NCBI GenBank assembly: GCA_027943245.1
Contig: JANDJZ010000717.1
Coordinates: 1-19,922, forward strand
DNA length: 19,922 nt
Origin: Acanthamoeba sp. SK_2022b
Lineage: Eukaryota; Discosea; Longamoebia; Acanthamoebidae
Direction: 5' to 3'
Positions 1 through 10,608 of the stretch are shown piece by piece. Position 1 is the first letter of the stretch. Each line of letters begins with the position of its first letter. The position numbers were made by a program, and so were the translations under genes. Under the pieces are notes generated by a model. It was not told the origin of the DNA, ran no database searches, and saw only the letters and a list, made by a program, of their open reading frames with translations.

Positions 1-2218
1 GGCCACGGCCGACGTGGCCGCATCGACGGAGGGCAGCGTCGGCAGGTTGGGCGTCGATCGCGACCCGCCCGAGGCACGCATCGAAGAGGGGCTCGATGTC
101 GACGAAGAGGAGGGCGAAGACGACGAAGAAGACGATGTCGACGAAGAGGAGGAGGAGGAGGCATTCAGTCGGTACGTGGTGTCATCGGCATCGGGTTCGG
201 CAAAGACAAGCTTGATCGCAAAGTCGTCGGGCAGCATCTTGGTGTGGGCCGGGCCGGAGAACATGGCGTCGAGCTCCTCCTTGCGGAGGGTCCACGACAC
301 GCTCCCGTTGCCGCCGTCGTACGACTCGCCCATGCTCAGCGACGGGGCCATGTCGCCCTCGCTTTCGCGCTGCTTGGCGATGATCTCGTTGAGCTGTCGG
401 CCGACGAACGACGTGTGAAAGGAGAGCCGGAAGAGGCAGATGTAGGGGTACTTCTTGGACAGGGCCGTGCTGAGCACCTCGACCGGCTTGAGGTAGCCGC
501 TCTTGAGTATGCGCGCGAAGCTGATGCGGCTGCTGGCCTGGTGGAAGAACTTGAGCTGGATGTCGCCCCGCACGAAGCACCCCTTGGTGATGTCGACCAC
601 GATCTTCTCCCTCTGCTTCAGCTTGCTGCGTATTCGCTCCTTCTCCTTGTTCACCGTTCCGTTGTCCACCTCTCTGTCGACCACGACCACCACACGTGTG
701 AGAAAAGAGAGGGTCGCCACGATGTTGTAGTACAGGTGGGTATAGGTGGTAGCGGGCACCTCACGACCCGGATGTTGCCCGGTTTGCTGTAGTAGAGCTT
801 CGTCGGATGGTAGTCCGAGGAATAGAGCAGGCGCTCGTTGTTCTTCTCCTTATGGTGGCCCTGGAGCGTGAACACCTTGATCACCGGCTCCCAACCACCC
901 ATCCGCTGCACATCGTCTGGCGAATGTGTTGCCACATGACACGGGGGAGGGGTGAGCCAACCATAGAGACATGTGTGCGGAGAGGGTAACGCACCGGCAT
1001 CAGGGATCACGGGAAAGGGGCTGATGACAATCTTCCTCAGCACGAGAGGTCGCTCCCTGCCAAATGGAGGGTCTATCCGACCACTGCGGTCGTGGTGTAA
1101 CGACGACGACGACGTGGTGTGAGAAAGCGGTTGGCGTTGCGTTGCGTTGCGCTGCGCTGCGTTACGGAGAGCAAAGGACTCACCGGTAGATCTCATTGGC
1201 GTAGTGTGCATAGCGAATTTGAGAGGGAGTGAGCACTCCGGCCGCCGTGGCCGATCGCGCCTCTGCAAAGAACTTGAGTGCGGCCTAACAGAGACCACGT
1301 TGGGTTCGGTCAGCTGCAGAGCAAGCAAGCCAAGCAAGCAAGAAGAGGCGCCTCTCTACCTTGGCGTCCCTGAAGAAGCCTTCTCGCAGTAGATAAGTGC
1401 TGATGACCATGCCGGTCCTGCCCCGACCTTTGGAGAGTCATTGAGATCGTGATGAGACCTAAGAGCCTTGAACTGTTTCCACCACAAGCCAAGTGTGCGC
1501 GAGCGTGTACCTGCCAAGCAGTGAACGACGGCCACATTCTCTTCGTCCTCGCTGAGCCACTTTTTCATGGCCTCGACGATCTGGAACAGGAGTCCTAACG
1601 GACACGCGCTGTGATCGGGGAAGCCAAAGTCGAGCACCTACACGCAAGCAGCAGCGAACAAGTAGCAAGAGACGAACGTGAGTCCACATCCGTGCCATTT
1701 CACACCAAAGCAAGTGGAGGTAGGACGTGCCCTGTTATCAAACTTGCCATAGTCGTACTCCTCACCGCTAAGATTGAAGATCATAAAGTGCTTGGCATGA
1801 TAGAACCAGAGGAAGGTGGCCACGTCTGCGAGCCAGCAAAGAGCTGGTAAGTGCACCTCACCACAAAGTGCTCATCTGACGCCAACAGCGACAAAGGGGG
1901 TCTCCTGAGACGCACCGTCGCCATCATTGCGCCAGATTTTGTCCATCTTCTGGCCAGGTATACCCTACCAAAGAAAATAATTAATTAAAAGAACTTTTGT
2001 CGTCCAAAACAGACAACAGCTGGAAGGTACCATGGCAATGATGCGGCTTGTTATGTAAGTTAAATCCAAATCGAACCAACCTACAAAAACGAATATAATT
2101 TATATTTTTATTTTAAAAAAATTATGTATCAAGTGGCATTGTGCTGTGGCAGCGTACCGTCTTGGAAGCGAAATTTATCTTTTGAGACGGCATTTCGTGC
2201 CACCTTGAAAAAATTCAT
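1..2218 (-). CDS. PTEN: PTEN-family phosphoinositide 3-phosphatase (3' end beyond window)
   Basis: Family role: removes the 3-phosphate of PtdIns(3,4,5)P3 at the inner plasma membrane, opposing PI3-kinase. The start ATG is at 2218. Exons on the minus strand: 2218-2158, 2080-2031, 1964-1916, 1825-1731, 1637-1511, 1427-1360, 1284-1184, 1056-995, 916-765, 669-1; all phases agree. The N-terminus carries FDLDLTYI and IIAMGIPGQKM, matching the PTEN start. The WPD-loop equivalent is FPDH. The catalytic loop HCLAGRGRTG spans the exon 5/6 join, with Cys125 and Arg131. A C2 domain (about residues 190-415) includes GDIQLKFFH and FAIKLVFAEP. A Ser-rich tail (positions 180-70) is still open at base 1, so at least 478 residues are present. 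Intron 4 appears to be GC-AG. Lys125 and Lys128 of human PTEN are replaced by Leu and Arg. The gene is divergent from the desaturase at 2586. Confidence 0.93.
1638..1730 (-). other. Probable GC-AG intron 4 of the PTEN gene
   Basis: The upstream exon ends AACAGG at 1731 and the intron opens with gcacgt. It closes with tgtag just before GTGCTCGAC at 1637. Only this junction keeps phase 0 and joins KFDNR to VLDFGFPDH, which aligns with the PTEN stretch leading to the FxDH loop. The nearest GT in this stretch (1726-1725) would leave the wrong phase. Confidence 0.7.
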
Positions 2219-2585
2219 CTTTTTCGCTGTCTGCGGATGAGCCCAAACCGAAGCTTCACTTCGTGAGTTCTATGTGGAGGTTCTGGCAGCCCTGGTAGAC
2301 TGTGGCAGCTTCGTTGTAGCTGCTCGGCAACTTCTGTTTGCCTGCGGCCGTTGCTTTCCTTCTTTTTTTCTCCGAGTAGCCGCGACTTTTCTTTCTTTCT
2401 TTTTTGTTTTTCCTTTCTCGCGCGGAGCGTAACTGGCGTTCCAGTGGGGATCATACAAGCTGCTTGCGTCTGGGTGGTCGAACACTTCGCCCATTTGCGC
2501 CAATCCGCTCTCGCGTTCGACTTCCGCGGCAGGAGTGTCTCCTCAATTTCCCAGTGTCTTCCCCATTCCACCCACCACTACGAAG
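2219..2585. promoter_or_regulatory. Divergent intergenic region between PTEN and the sterol desaturase
   Basis: These 367 bases separate two divergent start codons, so both promoters should lie here. I see no clear TATA box. A strongly pyrimidine-rich stretch on the plus strand (about 2353-2418, CTTT repeats) lies 170-230 bases before the desaturase ATG. It could be a 5'-UTR, an unannotated leader intron tract or a promoter element. No convincing coding potential was seen; the frames open here give low-complexity Ser/Phe or Lys/Glu runs. Confidence 0.5.
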
Positions 2586-4534
2586 ATGTCTGGCGGGACC
2601 TATGCAGCGGCAGGCCTTGTGTTACTGTGTGCCCTCCTCTACGCCTACCCCTCGCCCCTCGTCCCATCTTGGTTTGCCTCGGTGGGGGCGGTGCTGGCGG
2701 CCTTCCTGCTGGGCCTCCTCGCCCACCGAGCGTGGGGCACCCCCAGCTCTGGCTCCCTGGCCGCTCTCGCCGCTGCCCGCTCAACCAAGCGGACTCGCGC
2801 CAAGGACTACCCGCCCACCTATCCCAACGGCTGGTACATAGTGGAGTCGCGGGTGTACCTGTATTACACGTAGTGTAGTGTTTTGCCGTGATGTGCTGAC
2901 CTTCGGTCCACGCAACAGGTACAAGGTGTGTGACTCGGACGACCTGCCCGTCAAAGGAGTGAAGCGCATCGACTGCTTGGGACAGCATCTGGTCGTGTTC
3001 CGCACGAGTGAGGGCGAGGCCAAGGTGCTCGACGCGTACTGCCCGCACATGGGCGCTGACATGGGAGTCGGCGGCAAGGTGGTGGGCGATTGCATCGAGT
3101 GCCCCTTCCACAAGTGCGATCTCGCCCTCGTGTCGGTGTCACCACTGACCACCCCGGCGATGAACTCACCTCTTTGCCTGGCAGGTGGACTTTTGACGGC
3201 GAGGGCAAGTGCGCCCACATTCCCTACTCTAAGAAGACGCCCGAGTACTCCCCACCTCTCATTGCAACTCCTTTAGGCGTCTATTACCAACACCAGCCTC
3301 GCACTGAGCCTTCTTCCTTGCCCAACAGTTTTGCCCGAGTCCGTTCGTGGCAGGTGCTGGAGTACCACAAGATCGTGTGCATTTGGTACCACGCTGGTGC
3401 GTGCCTTAGCATTAGCACGGCATTTAATTTATTATTTTTATTGTTTACAAAAAAAAAATCATTTTCTTTGGGTCGTCGTGCAGAGGGCAGGGACCCTCCC
3501 TATCTGCCTCCACGAATCAAGGAGATAGACGAAGGCACGTTTGTCTACCGCGGCAAGTACGACGCACTCGTCAAGATGCACATTCAGGTATCATTCTCTC
3601 TCCCCTCTCTCACAGTTCCTTCGTCACTCACGCGCGCTCCGCTGCTGTGTTTAGGAGTTCGCCGAGAACAGCGCCGACTTTCAGCATTTTGACCCGCTGC
3701 ACGGACAGATGTGTCTCCCTTTCACGCTCATCCCCGTCCCCGGCATGCGTATCATTCACGAAGCCGGTACAGACGCACGCCTACCCCTCCTGGCCCTGCG
3801 CCCTTGCCGTTATTGCTGCCGTTGTATTCATTTCTCCTTGGCGCATGCCCTCCTCCACACACCAGACTGGATTCCCGGCAAGGGAGACGAGTCGCACATC
3901 GCTTACTTCCTGGACAAGGCCCACCTGCAGTTCCTCGGTCGCGACATTCCGCGCACAGGCGCGCGCGGCACGGTGACCTTTGTCGGACCTGGTACGACCA
4001 CGCACACGGCGGCACATGGCTTTGCACCGCGTATCGATGGCTGAAGCTTACCATGCATGCATACGTGCAGCCAGCATAGTCTACTTCCGCTTCGAGACCG
4101 AGATCGGATTTATCCACCTGTTCCAAACTCACACGCCTCTCGAACCGCTCCTTCAGAAGGTGGAGTTCCGGTACTGGGCAGACAAGAGTATCCCCAGGTA
4201 CGCACGATTGTGGTCCTTTGTTCGCGCACAGTGTGTATGTGGGCGTGCGCTGACGAGGTGGCGCCTGGCAGGATTCTGGTGTGGTACGTTGTGGGCAACT
4301 GGATCGCGCAGTGGAAGAACGACATCGCCGTATGGGAGAACAAGGTGTGGCAGCTGAAGCCCATCTTGGTCAAGGAGGACGGTCCCGTCCAGAGACTGCG
4401 CAGGTGAGAGCCTTCTTTGTTTCAGTTTGCGACGTAGAAATGCTCGCATCTCTGAGCCTGTGTATGTGTGAAGGTGGTACGCCCAGTTCTACTCGAGCCA
4501 GGCGGCCGTGGACAAGAACACTCTCGAGTGGTGA
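2586..4534 (+). CDS. nvd: Cholesterol 7-desaturase (Rieske oxygenase, Neverland/DAF-36 family)
   Basis: Family role: NAD(P)H-dependent introduction of a C7-C8 double bond into cholesterol-type sterols, in an intracellular membrane. Exons: 2586-2833, 2919-3113, 3185-3244, 3329-3396, 3484-3587, 3655-3766, 3866-3991, 4071-4197, 4272-4403, 4474-4534 (stop TGA). All phases join cleanly into 410 residues, close to the roughly 430 of DAF-36. Residues 5-45 hold two hydrophobic segments. The NGWYKVCDSDDL join across intron 1 matches the family. Rieske 2Fe-2S ligands are Cys124, His126, Cys144 and His147 (CPHMGADMG, CIECPFH). The non-haem iron motif is E229-x3-D233-x2-H236-x4-H241 in exon 6. The next gene on the same strand (S2P) starts 146 bp after the stop. 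Substrate and reaction are inferred from the family. Confidence 0.95.
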
Positions 4535-4680
4535 GCGGTTGGTGGTGCACAGGCATCAATAGACAACGTTGGCCAAGTGCCACGTCGATGGTTGGGGCTC
4601 ATTTCGGCGGGAACACAAGAATTCATTTTCAATTATTTATTTTATTCGACTACGTGGCGCCCAACGCGACGTGGAGGAGC

Positions 4681-7068
4681 ATGTGGGGCGCCTTTGGGTC
4701 CGTGCTCGGGTCGGTCCTCCTCCTATGGGTCGCCTTCTTCGCCTGCCTTAAGTTCCTGGACGCCCAGCTCGGTGTTTAGCCCTGCACACCATTTAATCTT
4801 AAATTAAATTATAAATCTTGATCTGAGTGTTGTTTGTGCTAAATCTTATCGGGTGTCGTCTTGCTAATTGATTCGTGGTGGCAGGGGGTAGTGTGGGCGA
4901 GTGGCTGTCTGGCGCGGGAGTGGATCTGCGGCCGGGCTACGTGCGGTGGTACTCTCGTGCGCTCAACCCGTGGTTCACCCGCATCGGCGGCAACTACCCC
5001 ACCTTCCTCCGCCTGTGGTACGCGTGTGCGTGCGTACCTGCGTGCATGTGTTGTGTGCCACGCAACTCACATCTGGCCAGGTATGCAGTGGGCGCTGTGT
5101 TTGGCTTCGTGGCCATGGTGTGTTCGGTCCTCTTGTTGGCCCTCAATCTCTACTCGACTCTGAGGCAGCCCGACCAGCCCGCCGTGCTCACGCCAGTGGT
5201 ACAGCGTGCCCTCCGGCCCACCCTCTCTTCCCGTCGAGGTCCTCACCCCAGTCGCTCTACAGGTGCCCGGCGTGAATGTGCCCTCATCGCACCTGGCCTA
5301 CTACATGATCGCGCTCGCCGTGGCTGGCGTCATACATGAGATTGGCCACGCGCTGGCAGCCACCAGGTCACTCTCTCCACCGGTTTACCAATTGACCACG
5401 CGCAGCATGTGGAGCTGATAGTGTGTGTAGCGAGAACCTGCAGGTCAACGGGTTTGGCGCGTTCCTGGCCGTCCTCTACCCCGGCGCTTTTGTCGACCTG
5501 CCCGAGGACGGCCTACAGCACCTCTCTCCCGGCAAACTGCTCAAGATTTACTGCGCAGGTGACATCAAACGACCTTCCACCTCTCGATTGGCATCGCTTC
5601 TTGGGCTCACGCCATATGCAACGTGCCACACAGGCGCCTGGCACAACATCGTGCTCTCGGTCGTGTGCGTGATGTTGATATGGACCCTGCCCTTCCTCTT
5701 ATCGCCGCTGTACAGCACTGGCCATGGCGTGCTCATCACCCACGTGCCTGAGGTAAGCGCCAGCAACCGGCCTCACCACGAGCGATCATTGCTCTCAACC
5801 TGTGCGTGTGCGCGTGTCTCAGGATTCGCCCTTTTTTGGCCATGTGGAGTACGGGCACAGAGTGGTTGCCATTGGCGAGTGCCGTGTGAATGGCCTCTAT
5901 GACTGGGCCGACTGCCTCAATCGATGGGCCGCCGCTCTGACTTCGTCGGGACTCGACCAATCCGCCACCATCAACTCTGGCTTCTGTCTCAGGTTGGGCA
6001 AACCCCCTGACTTCCTCCTCCGCCATGGTGGCCTCAGCTGATCGCTGTTGGGCGCAATTGCAGCGAATCGCTGGCGTCACGGCTGCTGCGCAACCACGGC
6101 ACCGGTTGCTGTGACGGCGAGCATCACGACACAGAACCCACGCCGGAAGCTCACGAGGAGCTGGGTGGCGGCGGCGGCGACAAGATGTGCTTTCGTTTTA
6201 CGGAGAACGCTTCGGTAGCGACGGCCGACGGCTCGCGGTCGCGCCAACTGTGCAGCGTCCCGAGGCAGATGGCCGCCAACGCCTTCTGCTCCGAGGACGA
6301 CCGATGCCGATCCAAGCGTGCGCCCGCCTCGCACGCTCAACTGGCCTCGTGGCTTCTGCGTTTGTTGGGCGCTTCAGCTCAGTCTCTCGCGTCTTGGGTG
6401 GTGTCGTGGCGTGGTGTGCTTCCTCACAGTGTCTGGCTTTGTGTGCGCTCGCCCGGTCACGGAGGAACATCATGCCGTAATCAAGCTCACCCTGCACGAC
6501 TCCTCCTTCCTACTCTTCTACGGCCACCCACACGCCCTCTGGTACTCCCGTACGTGCGACCATCAGGTGTTTCTTTATTGTTTGTTTGTTTTATTTTTTT
6601 TTGCATTGCTGATTTTTATATTTTTTTTTGATCATTATAATTCATTTATATTTTTTTTTCATCAACAGTGATGGTGAGTGACTACGTGCCTCGTTTCCCC
6701 GGGGTGCTCCCCGCCTCCTTCCCGGCTATGATCGAAAAGACTCTCCGGTGCGAGCACCACCACGTGTGCCATGCGGCGTGCATCGCACTGTGTGTATGTG
6801 TGTGTGTGTGTGTGCCGCGCGCTGACGGCCATCGCGGTGCGGGTGGGAGAGCAGATATACGGCCTCGCTTTCGGGCGGCCTGGCGGTGATCAATATGGCG
6901 CCCATTCAGTGGCTCGACGGCCAGTGGGCCGCCACGGCCGTCCTCTCCCTCTTTTTTCCCTCGCTCGCTCCCCGAACGCGCCACCTCGTGCTCCGCGTGC
7001 TCTCCACCGGCACCGCCGCGCTCTTCGTCGCCAACGTGTTGGCTTCGGTCGGCCTCATGTTCGTCTGA
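4681..7068 (+). CDS. MBTPS2: Site-2 protease, membrane-embedded zinc metalloprotease (MBTPS2/S2P)
   Basis: Family role: intramembrane cleavage of membrane-anchored transcription factors (SREBP, ATF6) in the Golgi after a first luminal cut. Exons: 4681-4771, 4885-5017, 5081-5198, 5263-5366, 5431-5558, 5634-5752, 5823-5992, 6064-6317, 6430-6549, 6669-6747, 6855-7068. Joined length is 509 residues (human 519). Zinc site HEIGH is at residues 139-143, and the third ligand Asp460 lies in QWLDGQW. Other family signatures are NGFGAFLAVLYPGAFVDL, CAGAWHN, HVPEDSPFF and SLSGGLAVINMAP. A Cys-rich luminal segment in exon 8 matches the human one in spacing. The ATG at 4681 was chosen because it opens a membrane helix as in human S2P. 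The exon 8 donor is the least certain junction; a later phase-compatible donor near 6360 exists. Confidence 0.95.
6789..6814 (+). repeat. TG microsatellite in S2P intron 10
   Basis: A run of TG dinucleotides with one TA interruption lies inside intron 10 (6748-6854), about 40 bases before its 3' splice site, in the sense orientation. Confidence 0.9.
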
Positions 7069-7476
7069 GTCGGAGTCCACCTGGCCCCTCCCTCAGCGCA
7101 AATGTACATAACTTCTTGCCAACCGTGTGCTGTGGCGTGTGTGTGTGTGGATTTCAAAATTTGAACCGAAGTGGACCATGGAGATCATTGAAAATCTGAT
7201 ATATGACGTGGATGTTGGTCACGAACCTCGTCTGCTCCATCCCATTGCGGGGTTGGAGATTTTAAACTGATGTCACATTTTACGGCAAATTTCGCCTGAA
7301 TTATCGGGAGATCGGCGCATTTGCGCGCAAGCGCCTTGTGCCTTCTCTTTTACCATGAACAAACAACAGCCCTACCAAGAGAAAGAACATAAGGAACCCT
7401 ACCTCATCGCACCCCAACAGAGCACACAAACACAACAGCGACTCTCTGATACAAAGAAAGACAACAAACAAAAAAT
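7069..7476 (+). promoter_or_regulatory. Intergenic region; likely promoter and 5'-UTR of the hydrolase gene
   Basis: These 408 bases lie between the S2P stop and the hydrolase ATG. The first half should hold the S2P 3'-UTR; no AATAAA was seen. The second half contains TTTCGCC (7290-7296) and a perfect 10-bp palindrome TTGCGCGCAA (7321-7330) flanked by GGCGC and GCGCC, resembling E2F-type sites. The last 100 bases are A/C-rich with CAACA runs, like a 5'-UTR. No gene is visible. Confidence 0.4.
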
Positions 7477-10400
7477 ATGCGATTTGGCAAGCACAAGAAG
7501 GTGAAGAAGAAGGACATAGCGCAGAACAGCGTGGGCGGAGAGGAGGACAGGGTCAGGGCCGCGATGGAGGCCCAGTACAAGCGGAAACCCAAGCCGTTCT
7601 ACTTCCGAAAGAACGCGCGACTGGCCTCTGCCGCCGTCAAGTCCCTCGTCCTCCTGCCCCGACGCATCAAGCACGGGCCCATCTATCCCTCCTACAACAA
7701 ACGCCTCGGTATGCCCCACGTCTCATGCATCTTCGTTCAGTCCGACCTCGCTCGCTCACCAGAACTGTTCCCCCTTGTTGCTGCACAACCACAGAGGTCT
7801 ACTACAGGTCTGTCATGAAGGTGGCCGATCATCACTTCCTTCTCAGCTGGGAGGACCTCAGGTAACTCACGCTTACCTCCCATTGGCCTCACCTCCCGGT
7901 CCTCACTGACCGCGGCGTGTCCTGTGCGTATGTGCGTGCGATGGTCTGGAATGATAGGAATTTGTATCCGGTGCCCCGCACGCCGAGCGACTCGTACGTG
8001 CGAAAGGTGACCCTGCCGTGCGGGCTGCGCGGCGAGTTCGTGTGCTGGGTGGACAAGCGCGAGGCGCGCCAGATCAAGAAACGCGAGAAGGAGTACGAGC
8101 GCCTCAAGGCCCAACACGAGCGCGAGGGCGGCGACCTCCCCGAGGAGTCGCCCTACTTCCGCAACAAGCCCACAATCTTCTTCATCCACGGCGGTGGCTT
8201 CTGCATCGGTTCGTCGACTTCCCCTGCCTTGTCCTCGTATCTTTCTTCTGCATTGCTGACGTGTCATGCTGGACGCGTGCAGGCACGGTGCCGTCGTACA
8301 GGACGTGGTGCTGGAAGCTGAGCAAGCTGCTGGGCGGCATGCAGTTCTTCCTCCCCGACTACACGCTGTCGCCCGAGGTCACGTTCCCCGTCGCCCTCCA
8401 GCAGTGCTGGCGCGCCTACCTCTGGATCCTCAACCCCAAGGTGAGCCCTCCCCCCAAACCTCGCTTTCCCCAGTCCAACCAATCGTGTGTGAGCCCCGAC
8501 TTACCTCTCACCGCATTGGTGGACAGGGCGGCGGCATCCCGGCGGATCGGCTGATCATCGCCGGCGACAGCGCGGGAGGCAATCTCACGCTGTCCCTGCT
8601 CTACGTGATCCGCCAGGTGCGCCTCGAGAAGGAGCGCAGCGAGCTCCTCAAGCACCGCGAGCGCCGGCTGAGCCTCAGCTCCGGCGGCCTGCCGCAGCAG
8701 CAGCAGCAGCCACGGCAACAACAGCGGAAGGAGTGGGACAAGGGCCCGGTCGAGCGGTGGATCGAGAAGGAGCGGGAGAGGGAGGAGGTCGTGCCGAGCG
8801 AGGCCGTGGGCAAGGTGCTCGAGTGTCGACAGAAAGTCAAGCAAATGGTCGACAAGGGCGAGGAGGGCGAGGAGGACGCGGTGGCGGCCGATCGGTCGAG
8901 CGAGGCGCGGTGGCCGGCGCGCAACCTGACCGAGAGCCAGCACCGCGCGTGGGAGCGCCGCACGCTGGCGTCCGACGACAAGTTCATGTCCAAGCACCAG
9001 CTGCCCTTCGAACTGGCCGAGAACGAGCGCGACGTCTTCCCGCCCATGCCCCTCGCCGCCATCCTCCTCTCCCCGTGGGTCGACCTCAGCGAACACAGCT
9101 CGGTCTTCCTGTACCGATCGTATCCGAGGCCCGAGCGCTTCAGGCCATACCACATCGTAAGCTGCCAACACAACACAACACAACACAACACAACACAACA
9201 CAACACAACACAACACAACACAACACAACACAGCACAGGTTGTGCAGGGCTAATGGATTGCTATTGGGGGGCAGGGCTTGCGGTTCGTGCAGGGCTACCT
9301 GAACCTGCAGCCGTCGGACTACCCGTTCACGAGGAGGAAGGAGCGGGAGCTGCGCCGACCGCTGAAGGGCGGCCTCAAGGCGCAGGCCCGCGAGAAGCAC
9401 GCCAAGCGCGAGAAGGACCGCGTGCGCATCAAGTGGGAGAAGAAGCGGTGGGAGCGCAAGTACCTCAAGCAGATCCTCTACGAGGAGCTGCGGCAGCGCC
9501 AGGTCGACCGCGACGAGCGCCAGCACTCGCTGGAGGGCAGGCGCGAGTCGCTGGCCTCGCTCCGCGAGGAGGAGCAGGCGGCCGAGCTGGAGCGCTCCCG
9601 CCTGGACCTGCACGCCAAGAGCCTCGGGGCTCCCGACGATCGGGAGGGCGCCGCCGACCACGGCGAGACGCTGGACGAGGAGCAGCGCCGGCGACACAGC
9701 CAGCTCGGAACGGAGCTCTCGGACGAGCGCGGCAAGGAGCGCAACAAGACGAGCATCTACTCGCCCTACATCTCGCCGGTCTACGGCGACCTGCTGGGCC
9801 TCCCGCCGCTCCTCATCACCGGCGGCGACGTGGAGCCCCTGTGGGAGGACATCCGCACTCTCCACCAGAAGGCAGTCGAGCATGGCGTCGGTGAGCAACC
9901 CCGTACTCGACACAATCTCAACTCAACTTGTGCGCTGACTGTGTGCGTGTGTGTATGTTGTGTGTGACAGAGGCCGAGCTCTACGTGGGACACCACATGA
10001 ACCATGACTTCCAGTTCTTCTTCAACGTGCTGCCCCACCCGGAGGTGCAGCGCTTCTTCACCCACGTCAAGGAGTGGCTGCTCCAGCGCATGGACATCCG
10101 CGATCAGCGAGAGGCCGGCCTCGTGCGACAGAACAGCCTCGCGCCCACCGCCGATGACGATGGCCTCAAGGCCCGCACAGAATCGGCCGACGTTCGCAGC
10201 AGCGAGGCTCCCGCTCGGGGCACGAGCGCGGTCCATTTCAGCGATGAAGCCCACGACGTGCCGCCGCCGCTGCCCGCGTCCAAGGCGGCGGAGCCTATGA
10301 CCGCGGCCAGCAGGCCGGACGATTACAGGCCCACCGCCGAAGAGCCCACGATGCACGCGCTGCAACCGCTCATGGCCGACGTCGACAAGCCGGTGGCCAC

Positions 10401-10608
10401 GACGGCCGTGAGCTCGCTGACCGACGACTACGACGATGGCCGTCGTGCGGGCGACTTTGGGCCAAGCGAGGGAGAGGTAAAGGTGACGGTGCTGCCGGGC
10501 AAGGACTCCAGCGTGCCGACCGGCTTCGCGCTCGGCGAGCGGTTCGACGACGAGTACGACGACGTGGCGGGCGTCTACGCCAGTCGCACGCCGGCCTACC
10601 ACATCTAA
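7477..10608 (+). CDS. HSL-like alpha/beta hydrolase (hydrolase-3 fold) with two charged insertions
   Basis: Probable esterase/lipase of the hormone-sensitive-lipase class; substrate unknown. Exons: 7477-7708, 7795-7861, 7958-8208, 8283-8440, 8527-9156, 9275-9890, 9971-10608, giving 863 residues in continuous phase. Oxyanion-hole motif HGGGFCIG is at residues 177-184. The nucleophile elbow is GDSAGG with Ser251. The acid is probably Glu633 (or Asp631) in GGDVEPLWED, and the base is probably His663 in HHMNHDFQFF. Two Lys/Arg/Glu-rich, probably coiled-coil insertions split the catalytic domain: about residues 268-406, which includes a poly-Gln run (8695-8725), and about 465-605. A Ser/Pro/acidic tail follows residue 690 and ends at the TAA. 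The core family is usually 300-450 residues. Intron 5 holds a pentanucleotide repeat. The 3' end is convergent with Twinkle, 83 bp apart. Confidence 0.87.
9166..9230 (+). repeat. (CAACA)n pentanucleotide repeat in hydrolase intron 5
   Basis: Thirteen near-perfect CAACA units lie directly after the donor of intron 5 (9157-9274). The unit contains no stop codon in any frame on either strand, so long artificial open frames cross it. Confidence 0.95.

Noticed and set aside
14..418. Acidic plus-strand frame with a Glu/Asp run
   Set aside because: It is the complement of the PTEN poly-Ser tail; the minus strand carries clear C2-domain homology.
4468..4779. Single frame bridging the desaturase end and the S2P start, suggesting a fusion
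   Set aside because: The desaturase ends in another frame with TGA at 4534. Only the part from ATG 4681 matches S2P, so these are two separate genes.
8416..9231. 271-residue minus-strand frame beginning with Val/Leu/Cys repeats
   Set aside because: The start is the antisense of the CAACA microsatellite and the rest mirrors hydrolase exon 5.
9140..9913. 257-residue minus-strand Leu/Ala/Val-rich frame
   Set aside because: Antisense of hydrolase exon 6; its hydrophobic look arises from the complement of Glu/Arg/Lys codons.
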